Source: Planctomycetota bacterium (lineage in GTDB: Bacteria; Planctomycetota; UBA1135; GCA-002686595). From it: a stretch of 53,615 bases of DNA. The notes under the pieces were generated by a model, which made no database searches, had not been told where the DNA came from, and saw only the letters and a list, made by a program, of their open reading frames with translations. The position numbers and the translations under genes were made by a program. The first letter of the stretch is position 1. Each line of letters starts with the position of its first letter. This document shows positions 43,652 to 53,615 of this stretch, piece by piece. The stretch is from NCBI GenBank assembly GCA_029259655.1, contig JAJDET010000058.1, positions 1 to 53,615 on the forward strand, written 5' to 3'.

Positions 43652-44578
43652 GTGGTCGAAGAAACCGAACAGAACGACGCCCCGGAGCTCGCACCGGGGG
43701 AGAACGCCGAGCCGACCGAAGTCGGGACGCCGGTCGCGGAGGAGGTCGTGCAGCGCGACTTCCGGCGACCGCGTCGGTTCAGCAGAGCGTTCCTCGACGA
43801 GCTCGTGAAGAGCTTCGGGCTGGCGGTTCCCCAGCTCGAGACTGCCCTTGCGGCCCACTTCAAGACACCGGTCAACATGGAGATCGAAGCCGTCGCCGAG
43901 GCCAGCGCCGACGGATTGTTCGACGACCTCGAGGCTCCGTTCGCCCTCGCGGGCTTCCAGGTCGACGGTCAGCCCGGCTGGATCCGATGGGACACGCGTG
44001 GAGCGGTCGGGGCGATCGAGCTCCTCCTGGGTGCGAACGAGGAGCCGGTGGCGCGCGAGCTCGAGGGCATCGAGCGGATGCTCCTTCAGGACGTCCTGAA
44101 GACCGTCGTCGACGGCGTTGCGCAGGCCGCCGCGCTGGAGGCGTCCGACGTCGCCGTCGCCAGGCAACGCGAGGACATCGCGGACTGGCGCGGCGCGGGC
44201 GAGAACGCCGAGTCTCACCGCGTCCACGCCAGGCTGCGCGTCGAGGGGCTCGGCGAGCCGAGCCACCTGCACGTCTACCTGCCCGGCATCCGGTTCGCGG
44301 GCCGCGGGCCCGAGGGGGCGATCCATTCGGCGCTCCCCGATCACCTGCACCGCGTGAAGATCGACCTCTCGGCCCATCTCGGGGCGAGTGACATTCCTCT
44401 CTCGGACCTCCTCTCACTCGAGGTCGGCGACGTCGTCCCGCTCGGCACCGGCCCCTCCGATCCCCTGATCCTCCGGGTCGAGGGGCAACCGTGCGGGACC
44501 AGCGAGATGGGCAGCGCGCGCGGCAACCGCGCGATCCGGATCCTCACCGTCAACCCGGTCCTTGAGGACCTCTCCTAG
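43652..44578 (+). CDS. fliM: flagellar motor switch protein FliM (no CheY-binding N-terminus)
   Basis: A 308-aa protein from a GTG at 43652. The body is FliM (RDFRRPRRFSRAFLDEL, then the CheC-like middle domain and a SpoA C-terminal domain LSAHLGASDIPLSDLLSLEVGDVVPL). The N-terminus is an acidic disordered stretch without the LSQ-EIDALL motif that binds phosphorylated CheY. The GGxG motif for FliG contact is also altered (LLLGANEEP). Followed 9 nt later by fliN. Confidence 0.9.
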   Translation: MVEETEQNDAPELAPGENAEPTEVGTPVAEEVVQRDFRRPRRFSRAFLDELVKSFGLAVPQLETALAAHFKTPVNMEIEAVAEASADGLFDDLEAPFALAGFQVDGQPGWIRWDTRGAVGAIELLLGANEEPVARELEGIERMLLQDVLKTVVDGVAQAAALEASDVAVARQREDIADWRGAGENAESHRVHARLRVEGLGEPSHLHVYLPGIRFAGRGPEGAIHSALPDHLHRVKIDLSAHLGASDIPLSDLLSLEVGDVVPLGTGPSDPLILRVEGQPCGTSEMGSARGNRAIRILTVNPVLEDLS

Positions 44579-44587
44579 GAGACCCAC

Positions 44588-44968
44588 ATGGCTGAAGCCG
44601 AAGAAGAAGTGGTCGACGAGACCACCGCGACCGAGCTCGAGGAGAAGGTCGAGAAGGCCACCGAGGCGGTCGCCGTCCAGGTCAACGCGCTCGACGAGCT
44701 CGAGGACTCGGGGGAGCACGGCGAAGCGCTCGGAATGCAGTCGCTCTCGGACGTCCCCGTGCGAGTGACGGTCGAGGTCGGCCGCGCGAAGCTGACCCTG
44801 GCCGAGCTGATCGAGCTCCGCGCCGGATCGGTCGTCGAGCTCGACCGCGAGGCCCACGAGCCCGCCGATATCCTCGTCAACGGCAAGGTCGTCGCGCGCG
44901 GCGAGATCGTGACGGTCGACGACAGCTATGGGGTTCGGATCACGAGCCTGCTCACGACCCGGCCGTAG
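44588..44968 (+). CDS. fliN: flagellar motor switch protein FliN
   Basis: A 126-aa protein. Acidic N-terminus, then the SpoA domain: LSDVPVRVTVEVGRAKLTL, LIELRAGSVVELDREA, and NGKVVARGEIVTVDDSYGVRI, all typical of FliN. Completes the C ring. Last gene of the plus-strand flagellar arm; the next gene is convergent, 29 bp away. Confidence 0.94.
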   Translation: MAEAEEEVVDETTATELEEKVEKATEAVAVQVNALDELEDSGEHGEALGMQSLSDVPVRVTVEVGRAKLTLAELIELRAGSVVELDREAHEPADILVNGKVVARGEIVTVDDSYGVRITSLLTTRP

Positions 44969-44997
44969 GCCGCTCGTCAGCCCCGTGCCCGAGGGGC

Positions 44998-46284
44998 CTA
45001 CAACCCGAAAGCCCCGCTCCCGAACTCGACCGCCTTCCCACCGAATCGGGCCGGCGCGAAGAACGCGGCGTCGAACGCCGTCACCTCGTCACCCAGCACC
45101 ATCTGCGCCATCCCCGCGCCCACCGACGGCGCGAGCTTGAAGCCGTGGCCCGAGAAGCCGCTCGCCACGAAGAGGCCCTTCACTCCCGGCAGCGGTCCGA
45201 GCACGGCCTGCGAGTCCGGCGTCAGCGTGTACCAGGCGGCCTGCGAGCCCGCGTCGGGGAGCGAACCGTAGACCGGCAAGCGCTGGACGAGGCGCGCGCG
45301 CGCCCACTCCGCGAACGCGGGATCCACGTCCTCCGCGAAGTCGTCCGGATCCTCCAGCACACGGTCGCGCTCGTAGTCGGTCCCGCCCACGCGCGTCCGC
45401 GATAGATGGGGCTCGCAGCGCGTGTAGAAACCGCGCTCGAGATCGATCACGACCGGGTGCGGAACGGCCGGCTCCCGCTCGGCCCGCACGAGCGCCTCGC
45501 GCTCGATGCGAACGATCGGCTCGAGCGCGACGCCGTCGTCGAGAGGAGCGGAGCGCGGCGCCGGCCTCGTACCCGGCAGCTCGAGGAAGTGCTGCTCGGG
45601 TCGCACGGCGCGCAACGGCAGCTCGACACCGACCCGCGCGAGCAGCGCCGCCGACCAGGGTCCGGCCGCGACCACGATCCGGTTGGCCTCGACCCGGCCC
45701 TCGCTCGTCTCGAGCCCGACGACCGCCCCGTCCCGGAGCTCGATCGCGGTCACCTCGACACCGAGCCTCGTGACCGCGCCGTGCGTGCGCGCGAGCGCCG
45801 AGAAAGCGTCGAGCGTGGCCGCCGGATCGACGAAGCCCCCTCCGGGCTCCCACGCTCCGACGGCCTCGTCGTGGACCTCGATCCCGGGTACGAGCCGGCG
45901 GATCTCCGGCGCATCGACGACGCGGGTCTCGATGCCGAGCTCCGCGAGCATCGCCACGCTCGCGAGCAGGCGTTCGACCCACTCGGGGGCCTCGGGTCCG
46001 GCGACGGTCAGGACGCCGGTCCGTCGGAAGCCGACGCTGCGTCCCGTCCTGCCCTCGAAGTCGGCATAGACGCGCAGCGAGTCGCGCGCCATGCGCGCCA
46101 CCTCGCGGTCGGCGTACTGCTGGCGCAGGATGGCCCCGGACCGGCCGGAGGACCCGGCGCCGAGCTCCGGGGCACGCTCGAGGAGGACGACCGGCTCCCG
46201 CAACGGGTCGAGCCGGCCCGCCAGGTGGAGGGCGATCGAGGTTCCCATCACCCCGCCGCCGACGATCGCGACCTTGGCCTTCAT
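44998..46284 (-). CDS. FAD-dependent amine/amino-acid oxidase (DAO family)
   Basis: A 428-aa protein. The N-terminus has the FAD-binding GGGVMGTSIALHLAG Rossmann motif and the LLERAPELGAGSSGRSGA stretch typical of sarcosine/glycine/amino-acid oxidases. The C-terminus has the second FAD motif (LFVASGFSGHGFKLAPSVG). The family oxidises amine groups (sarcosine, glycine, D-amino acids or dimethylglycine) with H2O2 or another acceptor; the exact substrate cannot be read. Convergent to fliN, divergent to ispG. Confidence 0.88.
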   Translation of the reverse strand: MKAKVAIVGGGVMGTSIALHLAGRLDPLREPVVLLERAPELGAGSSGRSGAILRQQYADREVARMARDSLRVYADFEGRTGRSVGFRRTGVLTVAGPEAPEWVERLLASVAMLAELGIETRVVDAPEIRRLVPGIEVHDEAVGAWEPGGGFVDPAATLDAFSALARTHGAVTRLGVEVTAIELRDGAVVGLETSEGRVEANRIVVAAGPWSAALLARVGVELPLRAVRPEQHFLELPGTRPAPRSAPLDDGVALEPIVRIEREALVRAEREPAVPHPVVIDLERGFYTRCEPHLSRTRVGGTDYERDRVLEDPDDFAEDVDPAFAEWARARLVQRLPVYGSLPDAGSQAAWYTLTPDSQAVLGPLPGVKGLFVASGFSGHGFKLAPSVGAGMAQMVLGDEVTAFDAAFFAPARFGGKAVEFGSGAFGL

Positions 46285-46368
46285 GCCGAGGCCCCTATTA
46301 AAGGGAAGAGAACCCGCTGCCTGCCAGTGTTCCGGGAGCGACTACGATAGTCGGCCGCCCCGCCCTCG

Positions 46369-47496
46369 ATGATCCCCCCCCGCCGCTCCCGAACGATCCG
46401 GATCCGAGACCTCGCCGTCGGCGGCGAGGCCCCGATCGCGGTCCAGTCGATGGCCGCGACCCCGACCCGCGACATCGAGGCGACCGTCCGGCAGGTCGAG
46501 CTGCTCGAGGCGGCGGGCGCCGACCTGGTCCGGATCGCGGTCGACAGCGAGGCCGACGTGGAGGCGCTGGCGATCGTGCGGGGGCGTACTCGCGCGCTGC
46601 TCTCCGTGGACCTGCAGGAGAACTACCGGCTGGCCGCGACGGTGGCGCCGCTCGTCGACAAGATCCGCTACAACCCGGGCCACCTGCACCACCACGAGAA
46701 GTCAAAGCCCGTCCGCGAGAAGGTGGCCATGATCGTGGGTGCGGCGCGCGAGCACGGGCTCGCGCTGCGCATCGGGGTGAACGCCGGCTCGGTCGCGCCC
46801 GAGTACAAGGACCGCTTCGGGGCCGAGGGCGTCGAGGCGATCGTGCGCTCGGCGCTCGATCACTGCGCGATGGTCGACGAGCTCGGGTTCACGGACTACG
46901 TCGTCTCGATCAAGGACTCCGATCCGCGCCTCGTGGTCGACGCGAACGTGGCCTTCGCCGAGGCGCGCCCTGACGTCCCCCTGCACCTCGGCGTGACCGA
47001 GGCCGGGATGCCGCCGGACGGCGTGATCAAGACGAGGATCGCGTTCGAGCAGCTCCTCTCGCGCGGGATCGGCGACACGCTGCGCGTGTCCCTGACGGTC
47101 CCGTTCGACGACAAGGGTCAGGAGATCGAGGTCGGGCGCGCGATCCTCGCCGACGTCGAGGCGGGCCGCTTCCGCTCCGTCCCGCCGAACTTCTTCGACG
47201 GCTTGAACATCATCGCCTGCCCGTCGTGCTCGCGCGTCGAGAACACGCGCTTCATCGACCTTGCCCAGGAGGTGAAGGAGGTCACGGCCTACGCCGAGGA
47301 CCACGACTTCACGATCGCGGTCATGGGCTGTCGCGTGAACGGCCCGGGTGAGACCGACGACGCGGACCTCGGCCTGTGGTGCGGCCCGAACCACGTCAAC
47401 CTGAAGCGCGGCGAGGAGTCCGTGGGCACCTACACCTACGACGAGATCCTGCCGAAGCTCCGCGAGGAGCTGGACCGGCTCATCGCGAAGAGCTGA
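46369..47496 (+). CDS. ispG: 4-hydroxy-3-methylbut-2-enyl diphosphate synthase IspG (GcpE)
   Basis: A 375-aa iron-sulfur enzyme of the MEP isoprenoid pathway; it converts MEcPP to HMBPP. The TIM-barrel part has KIRYNPGHL and LRIGVNAGS; the 4Fe-4S ligands are in ACPSCSR and [10 protein letters not shown] with the conserved Glu. Normal length for the single-domain type. It stands alone between an oxidase and the RND operon, so no link to the flagellar genes is expected. Confidence 0.95.
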   Translation: MIPPRRSRTIRIRDLAVGGEAPIAVQSMAATPTRDIEATVRQVELLEAAGADLVRIAVDSEADVEALAIVRGRTRALLSVDLQENYRLAATVAPLVDKIRYNPGHLHHHEKSKPVREKVAMIVGAAREHGLALRIGVNAGSVAPEYKDRFGAEGVEAIVRSALDHCAMVDELGFTDYVVSIKDSDPRLVVDANVAFAEARPDVPLHLGVTEAGMPPDGVIKTRIAFEQLLSRGIGDTLRVSLTVPFDDKGQEIEVGRAILADVEAGRFRSVPPNFFDGLNIIACPSCSRVENTRFIDLAQEVKEVTAYAEDHDFTIAVMGCRVNGPGETDDADLGLWCGPNHVNLKRGEESVGTYTYDEILPKLREELDRLIAKS

Positions 47497-47508
47497 GACG
47501 CTGCCGGG

Positions 47509-50500
47509 TCACCGCGATTTGCGGTGGAAGAGCGAGTAGACGACCGGGATCAGGACGAGCGTGATGAGCGTCGAGCCCGTCAGGCCTCCGACCACCGTTC
47601 GCGCGAGCGGCGCCTGCGCGTCGGCTCCTTCCCCGACCCCGAACGCCAGCGGCACCAGGGCGAGGACGGTGGTCAGCGTGGTCATCAGGATCGGCCGCAG
47701 CCGGCGTCGGCCGGCCTCGGCGACGGCTTCGTCCACGGCCGTGCCCCCGGCGACGAGCCTTCCGGCCTGATCGACGAGGAGGATGGCGTTGTTGACGACG
47801 ATTCCGCCGAGCATGATGCAGCCGATCCCGGTCTGCACGTTGAAGGTGGTGCCGGTCAGGAAGAGCGTCAACAGCACGCCGACTCCGGCCAGCGGAACGG
47901 AGAACATCACGACCAGGGGATCGCGGACGGACTCGTACTGGCACGCGAGGACCATGTACACGAGCGCCAGGGCCAGCGCGAAGGAGACCGCGAGCTCGCG
48001 GAAGGCTTCCTCCTGTTCCTCGATCGTGCCCGCGACGACCACCTCGTGTCCTCCGGGGCGCGGGATGCGGTCGAGCTCTTCCTGCACCTCGCGCCCGACG
48101 GACCCGAGGTCACGTCCGGTGACACCCGCCTGGACCGTGACGAGCCGCTGCTGGTTGCGCCGCTCGATGACGAGAGGGCCCCGTCCGGCCTTGGCGGAGA
48201 CCAGGTTGCGGAGTGCGATCGCCTCGCCGGAGGGAGTCCCCAGCGTCAGGTCCAGGACCTCCTCGATCGAGCGCTTCTCGGCGTCCTCGAGCTGCACGAG
48301 AACCCGGTAGGAGTTGCCGCCGGCGCGGTACTCCCCCGCGCGCGAGCCGGCGAAGGCCGTCTGCAGCGCCTCCGTCACGTCGCGGATGGTCAGGCCGACG
48401 TCCGCGATCTTGTCGCGATCGACCCGGATCTCCTGCTGGGGCGCGCCGGCGTCGCGGCTGACCTCGACGTCCGTCACGCCGGGCACGGCGCGCACGACCT
48501 CCGCTGCACGCAGCGCCAGCGCGCCGAGGGTCTCGAGGTCGTATCCCCTGACCTCCACCTCGAGCCCCTCCTGCCTTCCGAGCACGCGTTCGAGCAGGAA
48601 CTGCCCCTGCGGGGCGCGCGTGCGCACCTCCATGCCGGGGACGGCGCCCACGAGGCGCTCCCGCAGGTCATCGGCGATCTCCACGTTCGAGCGCGAGCGC
48701 TCGGACGCGGGGACCAAGGTCAGGCGGATCTCGCCGGTCGAGGCCGCTTCCGCGTTGCGCCCGCTGGCGCCGACCGTGACGACGGACGAGACGAGCTCCG
48801 GAACGGCCGGCAGGACGATCTCCTCCATGCGCCTCGTCTGACGGTCGACCAGGTCCAGCCGCGTCCCGATCTCCATCTCTCCCGAGACGCGCACTTCGCC
48901 CTCGTCGCTCGGCGGGAGGTACTCGCTCCCGATCCAGGGCACGAGGAACGTGCTCGCGACGAGTAAGACCGCCGCGACGAACACGGTCGCCCAGCGATGG
49001 CGAAGAGCGAAACGGAGCAACTGCCCGTACTCGAGGTCGAGCGTCCGGAATGCGGACTCCGCGGCGCGCGCGAGGCGGCCCTGCGGACGCTCCGCGCGCC
49101 GGGTCGGCTCGAGCAGCCGCGAGGCGAGCATCGGGACGAGGCTCAGGGAGACCAGGAGCGAGCAGACCAGCGCGAAGACGATGACGTAGGCCAGCTCCTG
49201 GAAGAGCAGACCGGAGACGCCCCGCACGAAGGCCAGGGGCAGGAACACCACGAGCGTCGTGATCGTGCTGGCGACGATCGCGGTGGCGACCTCGCTCGCG
49301 CCGTTCACGGCGGCCTCGCGCGCCTCCTCTCCCTCCTCCGCGCGGCGGCGGAAGACGTTCTCCAGGACGACCACCGAGCTGTCGACCATCATCCCCACAC
49401 CCAGCGCCAGTCCGCCGAGGGTCATCAGGTTCAGGGTGAAGCCCCCGAAGTAGATCAGGGCGAAGGTGCCCACGACCGAGATCGGGATGGCGAGCGAGAT
49501 GACGAGAGTGCTGCGCAGGTTGCGCAGGAAGAACAGGAGGACCAGGACGGCCAGCGTGCCTCCGTACATCACGGACCGGCCGACGTTCGAGATCGAGCGC
49601 TCGATGAAGTTGCCCTGGTTGGAGACGGGCACGATGCGGATCTGCGGGTAGGCCTCGTTGACCTCGTCGATGCGCTCGAGGATCCGTCGCGAGACCTCGA
49701 CCGTGTTGGCGCCCGCCTGCTTGCGAATCGCGACCCGGATCCCCTGCTCGCCGTCGACGCGCACGAGGCGTCGCAGCTTCTCGTAGGTGTCGTGGACCTT
49801 CGCGACCTGGCGGAGCGTGACGGCTCCACCCTCGCGTTCGAACAGCACGGTATTCCGGATCTCGTCGAGATCGACGAACTCGGCCGGGGCGCGCAAGGTC
49901 ACCTCGTGGCGCCCTTCCTCGAGCTTGCCCGCCGGGCGATCCAGGTTCGCGTCGCGGACCGCATCGAGGACCCGATCGAGCGGAAGCCCCAGGGCATTGA
50001 CGCGGTTCGGGTCGAGCTCGATCCGGACCTCGCGCGTGAATCCCCCCCAGACGTCCACCTGAGCGACGCCCGGCACGCGCGCGAAGCGGTAGCGCACCTG
50101 ATCTTCGACGAGCTCGGTCAGGTCCACCGGGTCCAACCGGCTCGAGATGCCGAGGATGACGACGGGAAAGCTCGCCACGTCGAACTTGGAGACGCGGGGG
50201 CGGACGATCTCGTCGGGAAGCTCGCTGATCTCCGACTCGATCTGCGACTGGAGCTCGATCGCCGCCGCGTCCAGGTTCGTCCCCCAGGAGAACCTCACAC
50301 GCACGGTGCTGTTGCCTTCCGACGACTCGGACGTGATCTCCTCGACGCCCGGCACCGTCGCGACGATCTCCTCCAGGATCTGCGTCACGAGCCGCTCCAT
50401 GACCTCGGGGCTGGCTCCTTCGTACTGGGTTCGCACCGTGACGGTCGGAAGCTCGACGTTGGGGAGCAGATCGATGCGCAGTCGATCCAGGGAGACCGCT

Positions 50501-50574
50501 CCGAGGACCACGACCATGAGCGTCACCATGGTCGTGAAGACCGGACGCTCGACGCTCGAACGCGGGAGATTCAC
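47509..50574 (-). CDS. RND efflux pump inner-membrane transporter (HAE1/AcrB family)
   Basis: A 1021-aa transporter with the RND plan: two halves, each with one TM helix, a large periplasmic loop and a block of five to six TM helices. TM4 motif [20 protein letters not shown] has one Asp for proton relay. Typical N-terminus ([19 protein letters not shown]). GTG at 50574 overlaps the stop of the membrane-fusion gene (GTGA). Substrate unknown; part of a tripartite pump with the MFP and a TolC-like channel not seen here. Confidence 0.94.
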   Translation of the reverse strand: MNLPRSSVERPVFTTMVTLMVVVLGAVSLDRLRIDLLPNVELPTVTVRTQYEGASPEVMERLVTQILEEIVATVPGVEEITSESSEGNSTVRVRFSWGTNLDAAAIELQSQIESEISELPDEIVRPRVSKFDVASFPVVILGISSRLDPVDLTELVEDQVRYRFARVPGVAQVDVWGGFTREVRIELDPNRVNALGLPLDRVLDAVRDANLDRPAGKLEEGRHEVTLRAPAEFVDLDEIRNTVLFEREGGAVTLRQVAKVHDTYEKLRRLVRVDGEQGIRVAIRKQAGANTVEVSRRILERIDEVNEAYPQIRIVPVSNQGNFIERSISNVGRSVMYGGTLAVLVLLFFLRNLRSTLVISLAIPISVVGTFALIYFGGFTLNLMTLGGLALGVGMMVDSSVVVLENVFRRRAEEGEEAREAAVNGASEVATAIVASTITTLVVFLPLAFVRGVSGLLFQELAYVIVFALVCSLLVSLSLVPMLASRLLEPTRRAERPQGRLARAAESAFRTLDLEYGQLLRFALRHRWATVFVAAVLLVASTFLVPWIGSEYLPPSDEGEVRVSGEMEIGTRLDLVDRQTRRMEEIVLPAVPELVSSVVTVGASGRNAEAASTGEIRLTLVPASERSRSNVEIADDLRERLVGAVPGMEVRTRAPQGQFLLERVLGRQEGLEVEVRGYDLETLGALALRAAEVVRAVPGVTDVEVSRDAGAPQQEIRVDRDKIADVGLTIRDVTEALQTAFAGSRAGEYRAGGNSYRVLVQLEDAEKRSIEEVLDLTLGTPSGEAIALRNLVSAKAGRGPLVIERRNQQRLVTVQAGVTGRDLGSVGREVQEELDRIPRPGGHEVVVAGTIEEQEEAFRELAVSFALALALVYMVLACQYESVRDPLVVMFSVPLAGVGVLLTLFLTGTTFNVQTGIGCIMLGGIVVNNAILLVDQAGRLVAGGTAVDEAVAEAGRRRLRPILMTTLTTVLALVPLAFGVGEGADAQAPLARTVVGGLTGSTLITLVLIPVVYSLFHRKSR

Positions 50575-51782
50575 TCGGCGCCTCGAGTCGAGTCGGTGGC
50601 ACGCTCCGCCGTGGAGGTCTCCGCGACGCGCGGAAGGAGCACCAAGGAGCCGTCGTCGCAGAGCTCCTGCCCGAGGGTCACCACGCGCCCGGAGAGCCCG
50701 TCTGCGTGGACCTGGACGCGAGTCCCCTCGCGCACACCCACTTCCACCGGAGACCAGCGAACTCGCTCGCCCGCAGCGTCGACGACGAAGACGCCGGTCC
50801 TGCCGTCGCGCACGGTCAGGGCCTCGTAGGGCACGCTGAGAGCGTCCTCGATTCGCTCGAACTCGATGGTGGCGCGGACGAACATGCCCGGCCTCAGGTG
50901 CTCGTCCTCGTTCGCGACGAGCAGCTCCACGCGCGCCTGGCGCGTTGCGCGCCGGAAGACCGGCGAGATACGACTGACGCGTCCCTCGAACGTGCGTCCG
51001 GGATAGGCGTCCGTGGTCAGCGTCGCGAGCTGCCCGACGGACAGGTAGGCGTAGTCCCGCTCCGGGACGTGGACGACTCCGACGACCGGTGCGAGCTCGA
51101 CGATCGACATGATCGCCGCGTTCGCCGAGACGGTCTCGCCCTCGTCCACGAAACGCTCGGAGACGACGCGGTGATCGTCCCCGCCGTTCCAGTCCGCCGT
51201 GAGGCGCGCGTAGCCGAGCCGGATGCGGGCAGTCTCCAGGGCCGCCTCGGCGCGCGTCACGTTCGCCACGGCGACCTCGACGTGCGCTCGCCGCGCCAGC
51301 TCCAGAGCGAGGGCGGCATCCAGCTGCGATTCCGAGGTCACGCGTTCCTCGCGGAGCGTCCGCGCCCGCCGGAGCCCGCGCTCGGCGATCTCGAGCGCGC
51401 TGCGCGCCTCGGCACGACTCGCCGTCGCCACCGCGAGGTCCGCTTCGGACAGGTGAACGGCCTGGACGAGCTCGTCGTCGTCGAGATGTGCGACGACCTG
51501 CCCGCGCACCACTCCGTCCCCGAGGTCGACCTCGAGCCGCTCCAGGCGTCCCGCGACCTTCGGTGCGACGACGAACTCGGCCGCCGCTTCGACCGCGCCG
51601 CTGAACGTCCGCAGCAGTGCGATCGTGCCGTGCTCCACGGGTCCGACCTCGACCGGAACGGCCGCTCGCAAGCCGCGCGCAACCGGATCCGCCTGCTCGA
51701 GACGCGCGAAGCGCTTCGAGACGCCCCAGAACAGGGCACCCGAAGCGATGACGACCAGCAGGATGACGAGGACGCGTCTCAA
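50571..51782 (-). CDS. RND efflux membrane-fusion protein (periplasmic adaptor)
   Basis: About 403 aa. Hydrophobic N-terminal anchor ([18 protein letters not shown]), lipoyl/barrel-sandwich hybrid halves ([20 protein letters not shown]), a coiled-coil hairpin (about 120-190), and the beta-barrel ([21 protein letters not shown]). The start is uncertain: TTG at 51782 sits just before the anchor but has no ribosome site; the only other start is a GTG at 51938, which would add 52 Pro/Arg-rich residues and overlap the kinase gene by 32 nt. Confidence 0.85.
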   Translation of the reverse strand: MRRVLVILLVVIASGALFWGVSKRFARLEQADPVARGLRAAVPVEVGPVEHGTIALLRTFSGAVEAAAEFVVAPKVAGRLERLEVDLGDGVVRGQVVAHLDDDELVQAVHLSEADLAVATASRAEARSALEIAERGLRRARTLREERVTSESQLDAALALELARRAHVEVAVANVTRAEAALETARIRLGYARLTADWNGGDDHRVVSERFVDEGETVSANAAIMSIVELAPVVGVVHVPERDYAYLSVGQLATLTTDAYPGRTFEGRVSRISPVFRRATRQARVELLVANEDEHLRPGMFVRATIEFERIEDALSVPYEALTVRDGRTGVFVVDAAGERVRWSPVEVGVREGTRVQVHADGLSGRVVTLGQELCDDGSLVLLPRVAETSTAERATDSTRGAE

Positions 51783-51906
51783 TGGATGGAGGGTGGTGAA
51801 GAGCGGCGCACCAGGATAGCCGGGACGAGGATCGGGCGTGCGCTGAGCTACGGGAGAGCTACGGCCCGGCCCCGTCGTTCGAGGACACGCCCCTTCGCGT
51901 CCCGGG

Positions 51907-53382
51907 TCAGTGCGGCTCCGGGACCAGCCGGCTCGCACCCGCGAGCGGCAGCGTCACCGTGAACGCGCAGCCGCGATCGTCGTTGTTGCGCGCCGAGACG
52001 CGACCGCCGTGGAGCTCCGTGACCTCGCGCACGATCGCGAGACCGAGCCCGGTCCCCTGGGCGCGGCGCGAGTCGCTCGGCACCTGGGAGTAGCGCTCGA
52101 AGACGCGGTCGAGGAACTCGTCGGGGAGCCCCGGACCGCGGTCGCGCACGACGAAGCGCGCCTCGCCGGCGGTCGTGCTGCAGACGAGCTCGACGACGTC
52201 GTCCACCGACGAGAAGCGGATCGCGTTGCGGATCAGGTTGTCGACGATCGAGCGCAGGAGCTGAGGGTCGCCCGAGATCATCGGATCCCCCTCGAACGGC
52301 TCGACCGTCGGGAGGATGCGAACGCCGTGGAGCTTGGCGAGCGGGGCGCAGTGCTGGACGGCTTCGAGCACGATGTCCTGGACGGGGACGTCGGTGAGCA
52401 CGAAGTCCTCGACCCCGGAGTGGACGCGGGCGAGCTTGAGGAAGCTGTCCACGAGCCCCATGAGGCGCCGCAGCTCCTCCTCCGCGCTCTCCGCGAAGTC
52501 GAGGTAGTCCGCGGCCGGCGCCTTGCGGCTGCGCAGGACCTGGAGCTCGGTCATCATCACGGAGATCGGCGTCTCTAGCTCGTGCGACACGTTCGCGATG
52601 AACTGCTCCTGGCCCCGGAAGCCCGCCTCCATCCGGTCGAGCGCGCGGTTCAGCTCCTCGTTCAGATGCGCGATTTCCTCGCTCGCGCCCCCGGCGCGCA
52701 GGCGGGCTCCGGGGTTGGTCGGCGAGACCTCGCGCGCCGCGAGCGACATTTCGAGGATCGGGTGCACCGCGCGTCCGGAGATGAACCAGACCGCGATGCC
52801 GGCCGCGAGCAGCCCGGCCGGGAGGCCGATCCACAGGAGGTCCTTGTAGTCGCCGAGCGAGCGCGAGACGGTCTGCTCGAACGCGGCGACCTGCAGGAAG
52901 AGGACGTCGCCCTCGACGCGGAACGGCAATGTCACGAGCCGGAGCGACTCGCGCTCGCCGATCAACCGCTCGGCGTCCGCCTCCGCGATCGAGGTGACAT
53001 CGGGTCCGAGCAGCCCGGTCGCCTCGCGCGCGCGGAGCGCCAGCGGCGGGACGCCGTTTCCGACGAGGCCGTTCGCGTACACCACGCGCTGTGAGCGGTC
53101 GCGGATCGCCAACAGCACGACCGCTTCGTCTCCGGCGAGCCCGGCGAACCCGGCCCGCGTCGTCGGCAGGCCCTGCTCGGCGATGCGCCTCGCGATGACC
53201 TCGGCCGACCGCTGCAACCGGTCGTCGTCGGCGCGCTGGATGTTGTCGCGCCGGAACCACAGGACGGCGGAGAGCACCGTGACCTGCACGAACGCGAAGA
53301 CGAAGAGGTACCACGCCGTCAGCTTGATTCTGAGCGAGAGGTTGCGTCGCAGCTCGGCGAATCGCCCGCGCTTCGGTGTCAT
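51907..53382 (-). CDS. membrane sensor histidine kinase of the efflux operon
   Basis: A 491-aa kinase. Two TM segments (about 19-40 and 175-195), a periplasmic sensor region (about 40-175), a HAMP-like linker, the H-box NVSHELETPI, and the HATPase with RSIVDNLIRNAIRF, VRDRGPGLP and GTGLGLAIV. Typical EnvZ/BaeS-type layout. It precedes the pump genes, so it probably controls them through the adjacent regulator. ATG at 53382 overlaps the stop of the response regulator by 4 nt. Confidence 0.93.
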   Translation of the reverse strand: MTPKRGRFAELRRNLSLRIKLTAWYLFVFAFVQVTVLSAVLWFRRDNIQRADDDRLQRSAEVIARRIAEQGLPTTRAGFAGLAGDEAVVLLAIRDRSQRVVYANGLVGNGVPPLALRAREATGLLGPDVTSIAEADAERLIGERESLRLVTLPFRVEGDVLFLQVAAFEQTVSRSLGDYKDLLWIGLPAGLLAAGIAVWFISGRAVHPILEMSLAAREVSPTNPGARLRAGGASEEIAHLNEELNRALDRMEAGFRGQEQFIANVSHELETPISVMMTELQVLRSRKAPAADYLDFAESAEEELRRLMGLVDSFLKLARVHSGVEDFVLTDVPVQDIVLEAVQHCAPLAKLHGVRILPTVEPFEGDPMISGDPQLLRSIVDNLIRNAIRFSSVDDVVELVCSTTAGEARFVVRDRGPGLPDEFLDRVFERYSQVPSDSRRAQGTGLGLAIVREVTELHGGRVSARNNDDRGCAFTVTLPLAGASRLVPEPH

Positions 53383-53615
53383 GCCCGAACGTCCTCGTCC
53401 AGGGGGATCCCGAAGCGGTAGCCGGTGCCGATCACCGTGTGGATCAGGGGGCGCCCGAAGTCGCGGTCGATCTTCTTGCGCAAGCTCGAGATGTACACGT
53501 CGATCAGGTTGCTGGAGGGCTCGTAGTCCATGTCCCAGACCTTCTCGGCGATCGTCGTGCGCGGGAGGACCCGGTCGGGATTGCGCATCAGGAACTCGAG
53601 CAGGGCGAACTCCTT
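53379..53615 (-). CDS. OmpR-type response regulator (C-terminal part, cut by window end)
   Basis: Only the last 78 codons are in the window. They encode the winged-helix DNA-binding domain (KEFALLEFLMRNPDRVL, then VDVYISSLRKKID with the recognition helix, and the wing GTGYRFG), typical of the OmpR/PhoB family. The receiver domain lies beyond the window. ATGA overlap with the kinase gene makes a two-component operon that leads into the RND pump genes. Confidence 0.9.
   Translation of the reverse strand, partial: KEFALLEFLMRNPDRVLPRTTIAEKVWDMDYEPSSNLIDVYISSLRKKIDRDFGRPLIHTVIGTGYRFGIPLDEDVRA

Noticed and set aside
46285..46368. Possible promoters in the 84-bp gap between the oxidase and ispG
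   Set aside because: An AT-richer stretch (CTATTAAAGG) is present, but no clear -35/-10 pair can be assigned to either gene.
1..53615. CRISPR arrays, tRNA or rRNA genes, insertion sequences
   Set aside because: No regularly spaced short repeats with unique spacers, no cloverleaf or rRNA segment and no transposase were recognised in the window.

Overview
The window is GC-rich chromosomal DNA from a flagellated, didermic (Gram-negative-type) bacterium. Lipoprotein signals, outer-membrane-directed efflux parts and periplasmic TPR proteins indicate two membranes. The giant FG-GAP/VCBS lipoprotein, the CARDB lipoprotein and the unusual flagellar accessory genes fit a Planctomycetota-like or Myxococcota-like lineage, but this assignment is inference and not proven by the sequence.

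Left flank (1-9028, mostly minus strand): a 65-bp direct repeat with hairpins at the window edge, a 1725-aa FG-GAP lipoprotein, and a membrane protein coupled to a secreted M1-family aminopeptidase. A FlgM-like anti-sigma factor (9110-9499, plus strand) opens the flagellar region.

Flagellar arm 1 (9575-26055, minus strand) reads from right to left: two flagellins (272 and 271 aa), a CARDB lipoprotein with a small secreted partner, fliD-fliS-fliT/flgN-like, fliO-fliP-fliQ-fliR-flhB-flhA-flhF, a small membrane protein, fliA, and four small uncharacterised genes, two of them lipoproteins. This arm encodes the export apparatus, filament, filament cap and sigma-28.

Flagellar arm 2 (26474-44968, plus strand) diverges from the flagellins. 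It starts at a good sigma-54-type promoter and opens with five translationally coupled, little-understood genes: a pseudo-histidine-kinase, a pseudo-receiver fused to an ATPase-like domain, an acidic membrane protein, a secretin-N/TPR periplasmic protein and a secreted TPR-like protein. An intact FlrB/FlrC-type sensor kinase and sigma-54 activator follow, then flgB-flgC-fliE-fliF-fliG-fliH-fliI-fliJ, a MotE/YlxF-like gene, motA, two different motB genes, fliL, fliM and fliN. Three sigma-28-type promoters (before flgM, fliD and motA) and one sigma-54-type promoter (before the five-gene module) suggest a two-tier hierarchy: sigma-54/FlrC early, FliA/FlgM late. Rod, hook, hook-length and P/L-ring genes are not in this window.

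Right flank (44998-53615): an FAD-dependent amine/amino-acid oxidase, ispG of the MEP isoprenoid pathway, and a minus-strand operon for an OmpR-type response regulator (cut by the window end), its sensor kinase, a membrane-fusion protein and an RND pump.

The most unusual content is the paired pseudo-kinase/pseudo-receiver with its envelope TPR proteins, the tandem divergent MotB subunits, a FliL with a large insertion, and a FliM that lacks the usual CheY-binding N-terminus.
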